Source: JBEBSD01 sp040394475 (GTDB lineage Bacteria; Bacteroidota; Bacteroidia; Cytophagales; Spirosomataceae). Taken from it: a DNA stretch of 64,000 nucleotides. Shown here in pieces: positions 18,330-26,412 of the stretch; positions within the stretch are counted from its first letter, which is position 1, and every line of letters starts with the position of its first letter. A model generated the notes under the pieces. It was not told the origin of the DNA, searched no databases, and saw nothing but the letters and a program-made list of their open reading frames with translations. The DNA lies in NCBI GenBank assembly GCA_040394475.1, contig JBEBSD010000001.1, positions 147,793-211,792 on the forward strand, given 5' to 3'. The position numbers and the translations under genes were made by a program.

Positions 18330-18440
18330 AGGTTATCAGCTTTCGGCAGTCAGCTATCAGCGGGGCCGCCCAGGCATTTATTCATCGACCGGCCACGTTG
18401 GCCGGGCCACGTTGGCTTATGTACAATCCGGTCTCCGATA
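18330..18440. repeat. Short intergenic repeats upstream of the FGE gene
   Basis: Includes heptamer-like ATCAGC copies (18342-18364) of the family seen after metH and a tandem pair of GGCCACGTTGGC at 18391-18402 and 18405-18416. There is no coding potential I would trust in the gap 18320-18582. Confidence 0.6.
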
Positions 18441-18582
18441 GCCGACCTCCGCTTGCTCATGGTTGTTACCTAATAAACTACCCGGTCATCAGGAATCGTG
18501 CGTTGAATTTACGAGGTTTCCGGCTTAGTTAAATGGTTTATCGCAGAATGTTCGCAGTTCCGGCATTCAGAGGACAAAAAAT

Positions 18583-18658
18583 TGGTTGTCGCGGGGGGAA
18601 TCGAACCCCCAAGAAAGATTTTGCAGATCCTCCGCCCTTCCTTTCAGGACACGCGACG
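18583..18658 (-). tRNA. tRNA-Cys(GCA)-like gene with atypical acceptor end
   Basis: Leftward 76-nt cloverleaf with encoded CCA. T arm GGGGG-TTCGATT-CCCCC; anticodon arm AGGAT-CTGCAAA-ATCTT giving anticodon GCA (Cys); acceptor CGTCGCG paired with CGCGACA. Oddities: the first pair is a C1xA72 mismatch and the discriminator base is A73, both hallmarks of initiator tRNA, whereas bacterial tRNA-Cys normally has U73. The D arm is irregular (TCCT/AGGG plus a 3-nt connector, or GTCC/GGGC with one linker base short). Transcription signals look real: TATTTTTG at 18674-18681 sits 16 bp upstream and a T run follows the CCA. It may be a functional unusual tRNA-Cys or a decaying copy. Anticodon and T arm are clear; full function is not. 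Confidence 0.65.
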
Positions 18659-18673
18659 ATGTAAGCAGACAAA

Positions 18674-18681
18674 CAAAAATA
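18674..18681 (-). promoter_or_regulatory. -7 element (TATTTTTG) in front of the tRNA
   Basis: Exact TAnnTTTG match on the leftward strand, 16 bp upstream of the tRNA 5' end, placing the transcription start within about ten bases of it. No clear -33 TTG box. Confidence 0.5.
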
Positions 18682-19260
18682 ACAGCCGGAACGGATCGAA
18701 TCTTAAAATCCTGTAAAGCTTACCACCCTCTGACGGCATCCGGAAAGAGGCAGAGGCCGGAAGAAATGGGAGTCGGACGCCACCCTGAAAAACCAGTAAA
18801 ATGCCGGAAAATGGGTACTCTGAAAAAAAATGGAATTATTTTGAAAAACTACGTGACTATTTTTCATCCAGGGAATTTTTTGAACACCGGGGTCGTTTTA
18901 GGAGTATGTTGTTTAAGTTGAATCTCCAGTTTATCTAATTGAGACGGTACCAGGCTCCAAACAACCCGAATTTCTCCATTCACTCTTCCGGGTTTTATTC
19001 ACAGATTGCCGCACCGCAAGTCCAGCTCATTTTTCTCTGTGTCTTCTCCGTGTTTTTCACTCTGTGTGGCTCCGTGTTATTTTTTCATCTTGTTTAAAGA
19101 GCGTGCAGGCCCTACCGCCCTCACACCAGCTAAAGGTCAGGAAAAACGGAGCAGGAAGCAGACAAGCAGTAGCTTTGTACTTACCGAATATGAAATGCGC
19201 CTGGTGATTCTTAACACAAATTTTAAGTTGTAAAAAACTGGTATTCAGTAATAAAATTTG
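18682..19260. other. Long intergenic region between tRNA and typA
   Basis: Nearly 600 bp in which I see no supportable gene. Around 19035-19085 there are degenerate copies of a CTCTGTG...CTCCGTGTT motif that echo the clean array at 30635-30940. The rest is AT-rich with no conserved protein signal in any frame. Confidence 0.5.
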
Positions 19261-19268
19261 TAACTTTG
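19261..19268 (+). promoter_or_regulatory. -7 element (TAACTTTG) of the typA promoter
   Basis: Exact TAnnTTTG match about 100 bp before the typA ATG. The leader then contains CTGCAGG and CCTGCAG segments near 19312 and 19350 that could pair. Confidence 0.55.
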
Positions 19269-19369
19269 CACCCTCTTTTGTAAAAACCAAAATACAATTG
19301 CTGCAGGAAGGGCTTTGAGGCGGTGTTCCCGGACGTTTTTACCTGCAGTAGTTCAACAAAAACAAACAA

Positions 19370-21187
19370 ATGCAATCCATTCGCAACATTGCTATTATTG
19401 CCCACGTCGACCACGGGAAAACGACGCTTGTGGATAAGATTATTCATGCGGGGAAACTCTTCAGGGATAACCAGGAATTCAACGATTTGATCCTGGATAA
19501 TAATGACCTGGAAAGGGAAAGAGGGATTACGATCGTTTCGAAAAACGTTTCGGTCCGGTATAAAGATGTAAAAATCAACGTAATTGATACTCCGGGTCAC
19601 GCAGACTTCGGGGGAGAGGTGGAAAGGGTGCTTAAACTGGCGGATGGCGTTGCACTGCTGGTGGATGCGTTTGAAGGTCCGATGCCGCAAACCCGCTTCG
19701 TGCTGGGTAAGGCCGTGCAGCTGGGACTAAAACCCATTGTCATTATTAATAAGGTAGACAAAGAAAACTGTCGCCCGGAAGAAGTCCAGGAGTCGGTTTT
19801 TGACCTGATGTTTAACCTGGGCGCCACGGAAGACCAGCTTGATTTTGTGACCGTCTACGGTTCCTCCAAGCAGGGCTGGATGGGACCCGACTGGAAAACC
19901 CCGGTTACGGATATCACCTTTCTGTTGGATACCATTCTGGAAGTCATTCCTCCGGCGCCTTCGTTGGAAGGAAAGCCGCAGATGCAGATTACCTCACTGG
20001 ATTACAATGCATTTGTAGGACGGATAGCTATCGGCCGGGTGCACAGAGGAGTCCTTAAGGAAGGCATGCAAATGATGCTTTGCAAGGCAAACGGCGTTAC
20101 TAAAAAGGTAAAAATAAAGGAACTGCATGTGTTTGAGGGCCTGGGAAAGCAAAAGGTAATAGAAGTGGTTTCGGGAGAGATCTGTGCCGTAACAGGTATT
20201 GATGATTTCGAAATCGGGGATACCCTGACGGATATCGAAACGCCCGAGGCGTTGCCGCGGATTTCGGTGGATGAACCTACCATGAACATGCTGTTCACCA
20301 TTAATAACTCACCATTTTTCGGAAAAGAAGGAAAATTCGTCACTTCCCGTCACCTGCGTGACCGGTTGATGAAGGAAACGGAAAAGAACCTGGCGCTCCG
20401 GGTGGAAACGACCAATAGCGAAGATAAATTCCTGGTATTCGGCCGTGGGATCCTTCATCTCGCCGTACTCATCGAGACCATGCGCCGGGAAGGATATGAA
20501 TTGCAGGTGGGACAACCGCAGGTGCTTTATAAAGAAGATGAAAACGGACAACGCCTCGAGCCCGTCGAGACGCTCGTAGTGGATGTACCGGAGACAACCG
20601 CCGGAAAGGTGATTGAGCTGGCAACCCAACGCAGGGGAGAGCTGCTTGTAATGGAACCCAAGGGAGACTTACAGCATCTTGAGTTCGAAATCCCGTCCCG
20701 GGGCCTGATCGGTTTGCGTTCCAATGTCCTGACGGCCACCCAGGGAGAAGCCATTATGACCCACCGGTTTAAAAGCTTCGAACCCTTCAGGGGCTCGATA
20801 CCCGGAAGGATCAACGGATCGATTATTTCGAAGAATACCGGCGCGGCTACCGGCTATACCCTGGATAAATTACAGGACAGGGGTTCTTTCTTTGTAGATC
20901 CGGGGGAAGAACTTTACGGAGGCCAGGTGGTCGGAGAACACACGCGGCCGAATGATATTGTCGTCAACCTGCAGGAATCGAAAAAACTTACCAACATGCG
21001 TGCATCCGGTACTGACGACGGATTGCGTATCGCTCCGAAAATTAATTTCTCGCTGGAAGAGTCGCTGGAATACATACAAAAGGATGAATACCTGGAAGTA
21101 ACTCCCCAAAACCTGAGAATGCGTAAAATATACCTGGACGAAAACGAGCGGAAACGCCACGCTTCGAAATTTGAACTGGCTGAATAG
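19370..21187 (+). CDS. typA: Ribosome-associated GTPase TypA/BipA
   Basis: 605-aa translational GTPase that binds the ribosome in the EF-G site and assists 50S assembly and stress adaptation. The G domain occupies residues 1-200, with P-loop AHVDHGKTT (11-19), switch region RERGITI, DTPGHADF and NKVD. EF-Tu-like domain 2, the EF-G-like domains and the BipA-specific C-terminal domain (ending NERKRHASKFELAE) follow. Length is typical. The ATG follows an A-rich leader. A strong hairpin terminator follows 14 bp after the stop, so it is probably monocistronic. Confidence 0.97.
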   Translation: MQSIRNIAIIAHVDHGKTTLVDKIIHAGKLFRDNQEFNDLILDNNDLERERGITIVSKNVSVRYKDVKINVIDTPGHADFGGEVERVLKLADGVALLVDAFEGPMPQTRFVLGKAVQLGLKPIVIINKVDKENCRPEEVQESVFDLMFNLGATEDQLDFVTVYGSSKQGWMGPDWKTPVTDITFLLDTILEVIPPAPSLEGKPQMQITSLDYNAFVGRIAIGRVHRGVLKEGMQMMLCKANGVTKKVKIKELHVFEGLGKQKVIEVVSGEICAVTGIDDFEIGDTLTDIETPEALPRISVDEPTMNMLFTINNSPFFGKEGKFVTSRHLRDRLMKETEKNLALRVETTNSEDKFLVFGRGILHLAVLIETMRREGYELQVGQPQVLYKEDENGQRLEPVETLVVDVPETTAGKVIELATQRRGELLVMEPKGDLQHLEFEIPSRGLIGLRSNVLTATQGEAIMTHRFKSFEPFRGSIPGRINGSIISKNTGAATGYTLDKLQDRGSFFVDPGEELYGGQVVGEHTRPNDIVVNLQESKKLTNMRASGTDDGLRIAPKINFSLEESLEYIQKDEYLEVTPQNLRMRKIYLDENERKRHASKFELAE

Positions 21188-21201
21188 CCGGTGAACTGAC
21201 A

Positions 21202-21229
21202 AGAGCCGCCCAAAAAGGCGGCTCTTTTT
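21202..21229 (+). terminator. Rho-independent terminator of typA
   Basis: Perfect 9-bp inverted repeat AGAGCCGCC / GGCGGCTCT with a 6-nt A-rich loop, followed by TTTTT. Confidence 0.85.
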
Positions 21230-21269
21230 GCGTGTGCCCGCCGGCCATGTGATGGTACGATCTTTGTAT

Positions 21270-21298
21270 GCGTTAAGGATATATCTTACATCTAACGC
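21270..21298 (+). promoter_or_regulatory. Inverted repeat immediately before the coiled-coil protein gene
   Basis: GCGTTA (21270-21275) and TAACGC (21293-21298) flank a nested near-palindrome AAGGATATATCTT and end 3 bases before the ATG. It could be an operator or an RNA hairpin that affects initiation. Confidence 0.4.
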
Positions 21299-21301
21299 AA
21301 T

Positions 21302-22210
21302 ATGGAAACGAAAAACAACACCGGAACATTGGTTGCACTGGCACTGGTAGCAATACTGGCAGGTGTATTCGCTTATCTCTATTTTCAGGAAAAGAAAATC
21401 ACTGAAAAACAAAGCCAGGACCTTGAAGTCCGTATCACGCAACTCGCCTCCACTGAAATTAAACTGGATAGTATTTCACGTCAGTTGGACGCCCGCATGG
21501 CAGAGATAGAAGGCCTTGGCGGCGACCTGGAAGAATTGAAGAAGGTAAAGGCCCAATTGGAGGCAGATAAAGTGGCATTACGCAGAGGTACTACGGATTT
21601 GAGCAGTAAAATCAAGGATTACGAAACCTTTTTGCGGCAAAAGGACGAGGAAATTGCACAACTTAGGGAAGAAAATCAACAGCTGCTAAGCAAAAATGAA
21701 GAGCTGGCGACGGTAAATGAAGAGCTTTTCCGGGAGAAGGAAACGGTAGTGGATTCGTTGTCCGGGGCATTGGCGAAAACCGAAGAACTGGAGGGGAAAG
21801 TGCGGGTGGCCTCTGCCCTGAAAGCCCGGGACGTAAAGGTCTATGCCGTGTCTTCCAAGGGAAAGGTCCGGGAGGGAGATAAGGTGCGGTCCAGGCGGAT
21901 CGATAAGGTCAGGGTGGATTTTATGCTGGAGAAAAACCCGCTGGCCCAACAGAACATGAAAACCGTTTACATGCGGGTCCTGGATCCGCAGGGAGCGACG
22001 ATTTCTGATACCAGCACGGGTTCCGGTACGCTGGAGTACGATGGTGAAACCATCCAGTACACGTTTGCCAAAGACGTAGACTACACCAATAGCAACCAGG
22101 ACGTCAGTATCCTGTACGATCGTTCCGGCGATTTCAAATCCGGAAATTATAGCGTGCAGCTTTATGCCGAGGGATTTCTTATCGGCGAAGGGGCGTTTTC
22201 GGTGAAATAA
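21302..22210 (+). CDS. Membrane-anchored coiled-coil protein of unknown function
   Basis: 302-aa protein I cannot assign to a named family. Residues 9-30 form a single membrane helix (TLVALALVAILAGVFAYLYF). Residues 33-165 are heptad-patterned coiled coil rich in Glu, Lys and Leu (REENQQLLSKNEELATVNEE). The last 110 residues are beta-rich with an immunoglobulin-like feel (VRVDFMLEKNP, SVQLYAEGFLIGEGAFSV). This topology places the coil and the beta domain in the periplasm or, with reversed insertion, the cytoplasm. The gene stands alone between typA and a convergent gene, with an inverted repeat just ahead of its start. Confidence 0.85.
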   Translation: METKNNTGTLVALALVAILAGVFAYLYFQEKKITEKQSQDLEVRITQLASTEIKLDSISRQLDARMAEIEGLGGDLEELKKVKAQLEADKVALRRGTTDLSSKIKDYETFLRQKDEEIAQLREENQQLLSKNEELATVNEELFREKETVVDSLSGALAKTEELEGKVRVASALKARDVKVYAVSSKGKVREGDKVRSRRIDKVRVDFMLEKNPLAQQNMKTVYMRVLDPQGATISDTSTGSGTLEYDGETIQYTFAKDVDYTNSNQDVSILYDRSGDFKSGNYSVQLYAEGFLIGEGAFSVK

Positions 22211-22236
22211 ATTCAGGGAGCCGGGCTGTTTTCTTT

Positions 22237-23691
22237 TCAGCTCAGCTCCTTTTGCCTGGCTTTTGCGTCGTATACCTCACACGGGTACCCGAAAAGGCAT
22301 TTATCCCGGATCATTTCGGCCACACTCTCCGGAACGAGCTTTTCCCATCCGGGTTCCCCCTTTTTAACCATCGCCAGCACCTCGTCGGTGGTCCACCGCA
22401 TGTATTCAATATTGAAATTGCGGATGTCTTCAATTTTGTCATTTACTTTAAGGTACTGGTAGAGCGGTTGCAGGTTGGCGGGAATCTCAAAATTCTCACA
22501 ATTGTAAATGCTGCCGTCCGCTCTCAGGGTTGGGTAAATGAATAATTTTACTTTCCTGCTGAAAAGTGTCGCGAACGATTCGAGTATCCCTCCCGGAAGA
22601 AAATGGTAATGGCTTTCGTCAAAAATATTCTGCAGGCTGGGGATGCCCAGCAAGAGACCGGATTTCAACTTGGTCAGCCGGGATAAATACGCAACCAACC
22701 GGAAATATTCATGGTAATTGGAAATCATGACGTGATGGTTCAGCGAACACAGAATATCCACCCGGTCCAGAAAATCTTTTTCATCGATGGCATCTTCTTC
22801 CGATTTCAGGTTGTGGAGCGTAAGTTCCGATACCAGGAGCACTTTCTCAGGGTCGACATCCGGCTCTGCGATAAACTGCTGGGTACCGTGCTCAATCATA
22901 TCGATATGGACATTGGTAATCGGTCGCAGCCTGCCGCGCATCAGTAAAATATGCTTCTTGTAAAAGGCTTCGGCCGGCTGCAGAACACCGCCGTCAGGTC
23001 CGAAAAGCGCCGCATCCGTAAAGCCGTTCTTAACCAGGTACAGACTCATCAGCCGGTTGTCGACGGCCATAAAATCAGGCCCGCTGAAACGGATCATGTC
23101 GATCTTGATATCCTCCGGGTTCAGGTCGTCCATGAGAGACAGCAAGAGCGTTTCGGGCGATTTGTGATAAAAGAAGCAGGCATACATCAGGTTCACGCCG
23201 ATAATCCCGAGCGCCTGTTGTTGCAGCACAATGTCTTTATGTCCCATTCTGACGTGCAGGATCACATCGTTGTGAGGCCCAGCGGGTGTGAGCTGGAAGC
23301 GCAGGCCTATCCAGCCGTGCGGATCATTATTTTTCTTATAATTCAGGGCCTCTACGGTGTTGGCAAAAGCAAAAAAGAGGCTTTCCGAGCCCCTTTTTTC
23401 TGTCAGCCGCTTTTCTACAAGGCTGTATTCTTTCTGCAGCATCTTCTCCAGTCGCGATTCCACGACATACCGGCCGCTTTCTTCGTGGCCGTAGATAGAG
23501 TCGCTGAAAACCATGTCATAGGCCGACATGGTTTTGGCAATTGTTCCGGAAGCCCCCCCTGCTTTGAAAAAGTGTGCCGCCGTTTCCTGTCCGGCCCCGA
23601 TTTCCGCAAAAGACCCGTAAATGCGGCGATCCAGATTTAGTAAGAGTGCTTTCTGTTTTGTTCCTAAACTTTTATCGTGCATAAATTGCAT
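22237..23691 (-). CDS. Conserved Bacteroidota protein of unknown role (often labelled TonB-dependent receptor)
   Basis: 484-aa soluble protein without signal peptide or barrel features. I recognise the family from Bacteroidota genomes, where it is commonly mislabelled as a TonB-dependent receptor or nucleotide adenylyltransferase. The characteristic blocks are LDRRIYGSFAEIGAGQETAAHFFKAGG at the N-terminus, KTMSAYDMVFSDSIYG, LGIIGVNLMYACFFY, IDMIRFSGPDFMAVDNRLMS and ALFGPDGGVLQPAE. The invariant Gly/Glu/Asp blocks suggest an enzyme. Nothing in the sequence supports a membrane transporter. Start is the ATG at 23691 or 23682. It is divergent from the GGCT-like gene and converges with the coiled-coil gene. 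Function unknown. Confidence 0.85.
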   Translation of the reverse strand: MQFMHDKSLGTKQKALLLNLDRRIYGSFAEIGAGQETAAHFFKAGGASGTIAKTMSAYDMVFSDSIYGHEESGRYVVESRLEKMLQKEYSLVEKRLTEKRGSESLFFAFANTVEALNYKKNNDPHGWIGLRFQLTPAGPHNDVILHVRMGHKDIVLQQQALGIIGVNLMYACFFYHKSPETLLLSLMDDLNPEDIKIDMIRFSGPDFMAVDNRLMSLYLVKNGFTDAALFGPDGGVLQPAEAFYKKHILLMRGRLRPITNVHIDMIEHGTQQFIAEPDVDPEKVLLVSELTLHNLKSEEDAIDEKDFLDRVDILCSLNHHVMISNYHEYFRLVAYLSRLTKLKSGLLLGIPSLQNIFDESHYHFLPGGILESFATLFSRKVKLFIYPTLRADGSIYNCENFEIPANLQPLYQYLKVNDKIEDIRNFNIEYMRWTTDEVLAMVKKGEPGWEKLVPESVAEMIRDKCLFGYPCEVYDAKARQKELS

Positions 23692-23766
23692 GTTGATGAT
23701 GACTATTGGAGCACTAATTTAATGGATTTTATTCGTTGTTTATAGGGATTTCCGGACCGGAAGCGT

Positions 23767-24204
23767 ATGTTTCGTAAAAAACAGGGAAGAAAGATGGTTG
23801 TCACTACCGATAAAAATGCCAGCGGTTACCTTTTTGTTTACGGGACATTGATGCAGGCATTTAACAACCCGTTTGCCGACCGTTTGCGGGCATTATCCGA
23901 TTATGCGGGCGAAGGCTGGTTGCCGGGAAGGCTGTATCGGGTGAGCTGGTATCCCGGTGCCATTTATCAGCAAGACCATTCCGGGAAAATATGGGGCGAG
24001 CTCTACCGGATGTACGATGGCGGGACGCTGCTCGAGGAACTGGACGCGTACGAGGAGATTGTCCCCGACGTCGTAGCAAGTCCTTATGTACGCCGAATTT
24101 TACCGGTTTTTCTGGAAAACGGCGCAATAATAACCTCCTGGGTGTATCTTTATAACCAGTCGGTGCAAGGGGTCGAAGAAATTGCATCCGGTCGTTTTAC
24201 TTAA
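23767..24204 (+). CDS. Gamma-glutamylcyclotransferase-like (GGCT/AIG2) protein
   Basis: Up to 145 aa with the GGCT fold. The diagnostic FVYGTLM appears near residue 24, and GELYRMYDGGTLLEELDAYEEI supplies the acidic residues expected around the active site. Such enzymes cyclise gamma-glutamyl groups to 5-oxoproline, but in bacteria the real substrate is usually unknown. Start could be the ATG at 23767 or the one at 23794 with a purine-rich leader; the second gives a more usual N-terminus. It is followed 14 bp later by thiN on the same strand, so the two may be co-transcribed. Confidence 0.85.
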   Translation: MFRKKQGRKMVVTTDKNASGYLFVYGTLMQAFNNPFADRLRALSDYAGEGWLPGRLYRVSWYPGAIYQQDHSGKIWGELYRMYDGGTLLEELDAYEEIVPDVVASPYVRRILPVFLENGAIITSWVYLYNQSVQGVEEIASGRFT

Positions 24205-24218
24205 CCAGTACAGGGACT

Positions 24219-24881
24219 ATGTCATCCCATCATTTTGTAAAAGATAAACAGGAGCCTGCCCTCATTATTGCGAACGGTGAGGCGTGCAGCGAAGAACTAT
24301 TGGGACAGCTGCTGGAGTGGAACCCGTTCATTGTGGTGCTTGATAATGCCATCTACCGGGTTATGGAGCTGGGGATCAAGCCGGATGTCTGGCTGGGTGA
24401 TTTTGATACGCAGCATGATTTTGAACAAATCCAGGCGCATTATTACCCGCTGGAAGTGATCCGTACCCCGAGTCAGGACAAGACAGATCTTGAAAAAGCA
24501 TTGGATTTCCTGGTTGACCGGGGGTATCCGGCCGTTAATATTGTGTGGGCTACCGGGCGCCGGGCAGATCATACAATTACCAATATCACCAATCTGGTAC
24601 GGTATAAGCACCTGATCAGGATCGTGATGTTTGACGACTATTCCCGGATTTTCCCGGTGGTGGGGACCTTTGAAAAATGGTATACTGCCGGAACTCCGGT
24701 TTCATTGATCCCTGTAGGAGAGGCAGCGGGTATCCGCACCAGCGGACTACGCTATAACCTGGATGGCGAATCGCTCGTGTCGGGTTACCGAAGCGGGAAT
24801 AGCAACGAAGCAGCAGGGGATGGTATCGTTAAGATCGAAGTGGCCTCGGGCGATTTGCTGATAATGGAATGCCGGGACTAG
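24219..24881 (+). CDS. thiN: Thiamine pyrophosphokinase
   Basis: 220-aa cytoplasmic enzyme that transfers pyrophosphate from ATP to thiamine, giving the cofactor ThDP. Family motifs: IVVLDNAIYRVMELGIKPD near residue 37; the acidic DVWLGDFDT; QDKTDLEKAL; and ATGRRADHTITNI. The C-terminal thiamine-binding beta domain carries the glycine- and serine-rich GLRYNL and YRSGNSNEA blocks. Length is standard. The stop codon lies inside a perfect 13-bp inverted repeat that forms the shared terminator with prpD. Confidence 0.93.
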   Translation: MSSHHFVKDKQEPALIIANGEACSEELLGQLLEWNPFIVVLDNAIYRVMELGIKPDVWLGDFDTQHDFEQIQAHYYPLEVIRTPSQDKTDLEKALDFLVDRGYPAVNIVWATGRRADHTITNITNLVRYKHLIRIVMFDDYSRIFPVVGTFEKWYTAGTPVSLIPVGEAAGIRTSGLRYNLDGESLVSGYRSGNSNEAAGDGIVKIEVASGDLLIMECRD

Positions 24882-24911
24882 CCTGCCGGATTTTTCCCGC
24901 AGGCTAGTCCC
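24874..24911. terminator. Bidirectional terminator between thiN and prpD
   Basis: Perfect 13-bp inverted repeat GGGACTAGCCTGC (24874-24886) / GCAGGCTAGTCCC (24899-24911), with a loop holding TTTTT. It lies between convergent genes and its left arm overlaps the thiN stop. Confidence 0.7.
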
Positions 24912-24925
24912 GTAAGAAATTCCGC

Positions 24926-26380
24926 TCAACGGGTGGTCATGGCATCTACAAACGTGTGAACAGGAGTGTCGATCAACCGGGTCATATCCAGGGAAATGTC
25001 CAGGATCCGCTGTTGTTGTTTCGACGAAAACAGGCGGTTCAGATTCGTCCGGTACTTACGGAGCAGCAGGGGGATCCCTTCTTCCCGGCGGCGCTTATGG
25101 CCTACCGGATAGTCCACCACGACTTCTTCCAGGACGGTTCCGTCCTGCAGCTCCAGGGTAAGGGCATTGGCAATGGACCTTTTTTCCGGATCGTGGTAAT
25201 CACGGGTAAATTGCGGATCTTCCTCGGTAACCATTTTATCCCGCAGCGCATCGATCCGCGGATCCTCTGCAATCTCATTCTCGTAATCGGCTGCCGTTAA
25301 GCGCCCAAACAGCAAGGGTACCGCAATCATGTATTGCAGACAGTGATCCCGGTCGGCGGGGTTGTGCAGCGGACCTTTTTTATCGATAATCCGGATCGCC
25401 GCCTCATGAGTGCGGATTTTAAGCGAGCGGATTGCAGCCGCTGTTTTTCCCAGGGCCTTTAGTTTTTCATGAAGGAGAATGGCTGCTTCCACCGCGGTTT
25501 GCGAGTGGAATTCGGCAGGAAATGAGATCTTGAAAAGCACATTTTCCATGACATACGAACCATAAGGTCGCTGGAAACGGAATGCATCGCCCTTAAACAA
25601 CACATCGTAGAACCCCCAGGTTGGGGCCGTCAATACCGAAGGATAGCCCATCTCCCCGGTTTGTGCCATCAGCGCCAGCCGGACAGCCCGGGAAGTAGCA
25701 TCGCCGGCTGCCCAGGATTTCCGGCTTCCTGTGTTGGGGGCATGCCGGTAAGTACGGAGTGAATTACCGTCTACAAAAGCCAGGGAAAGTGCATTGATCA
25801 GTTCATCCCTGGTAAGTCCGATGAGTTTTCCGACGACGGCGGCAGAGGCTATTTTTACCAGGATAACATGGTCGAGCCCTACCCGGTTAAAGGCATTTTC
25901 GAGGGCAAGAATGCCCTGTATTTCATGAGCCCGTATCATGGCATCCAGAACCGCCTTCATGGTTAAGGGGGCGCCGCCGTTCGCTACTGCAGTACGGGAA
26001 AGCCAGTCGGCGGTAGCCAGGATGCCGCCGAGATTATCCGAAGGATGGCCCCATTCGGCCGCCAGCCAGGTGTCGTTGAAATCGAGCCAGCGGATAATAG
26101 TGCCGATATTAAAGGCAGCCTGCACCGGGTCAAGCTGGTAATTGGTACCGGGTACTTTGGCGCCATTCGGAACAATTGTGCCGGGAACCAGCGGACCCAG
26201 CAGTTTGGTACATGCCGGGTAGGTCAATGCCTCCAGTCCGCAGCCAAGGGTATCAAGGAGACAGTAATGGGCGGTTTGCCAGGCCAGCGGACTGTGGATC
26301 TCATAGTTGAGCACATAGTCGGCAATGTCGGCGAGTACCTGGTCGGCTTCGGGACGTTCGTTTGAAACAGGAGAAGACAT
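24926..26380 (-). CDS. prpD: 2-methylcitrate dehydratase (MmgE/PrpD family)
   Basis: 484-aa cytoplasmic enzyme that dehydrates 2-methylcitrate to 2-methyl-cis-aconitate in propionate breakdown. Family blocks are present throughout: CLLDTLGCGLEALTYPAC, the substrate-site stretch RWLDFNDTWLAAEWGHPSDN, GLDHVILVKIASAAVVG and NTGSRKSWAAGDATSRAVRL. Length matches E. coli PrpD (about 480 aa). It is the third gene of the leftward prpB-prpC-prpD operon, 32 bp after prpC. Assignment within the MmgE/PrpD superfamily is supported by the adjacent prpC and prpB. Confidence 0.95.
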   Translation of the reverse strand: MSSPVSNERPEADQVLADIADYVLNYEIHSPLAWQTAHYCLLDTLGCGLEALTYPACTKLLGPLVPGTIVPNGAKVPGTNYQLDPVQAAFNIGTIIRWLDFNDTWLAAEWGHPSDNLGGILATADWLSRTAVANGGAPLTMKAVLDAMIRAHEIQGILALENAFNRVGLDHVILVKIASAAVVGKLIGLTRDELINALSLAFVDGNSLRTYRHAPNTGSRKSWAAGDATSRAVRLALMAQTGEMGYPSVLTAPTWGFYDVLFKGDAFRFQRPYGSYVMENVLFKISFPAEFHSQTAVEAAILLHEKLKALGKTAAAIRSLKIRTHEAAIRIIDKKGPLHNPADRDHCLQYMIAVPLLFGRLTAADYENEIAEDPRIDALRDKMVTEEDPQFTRDYHDPEKRSIANALTLELQDGTVLEEVVVDYPVGHKRRREEGIPLLLRKYRTNLNRLFSSKQQQRILDISLDMTRLIDTPVHTFVDAMTTR

Positions 26381-26412
26381 GATGCGTAATCTTGTGAAAA
26401 CTGAATAGGGGA

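Noticed and set aside
18586..18921. 111-aa rightward open frame
   Set aside because: It overlaps the leftward tRNA-Cys-like gene antisense and shows no protein features.
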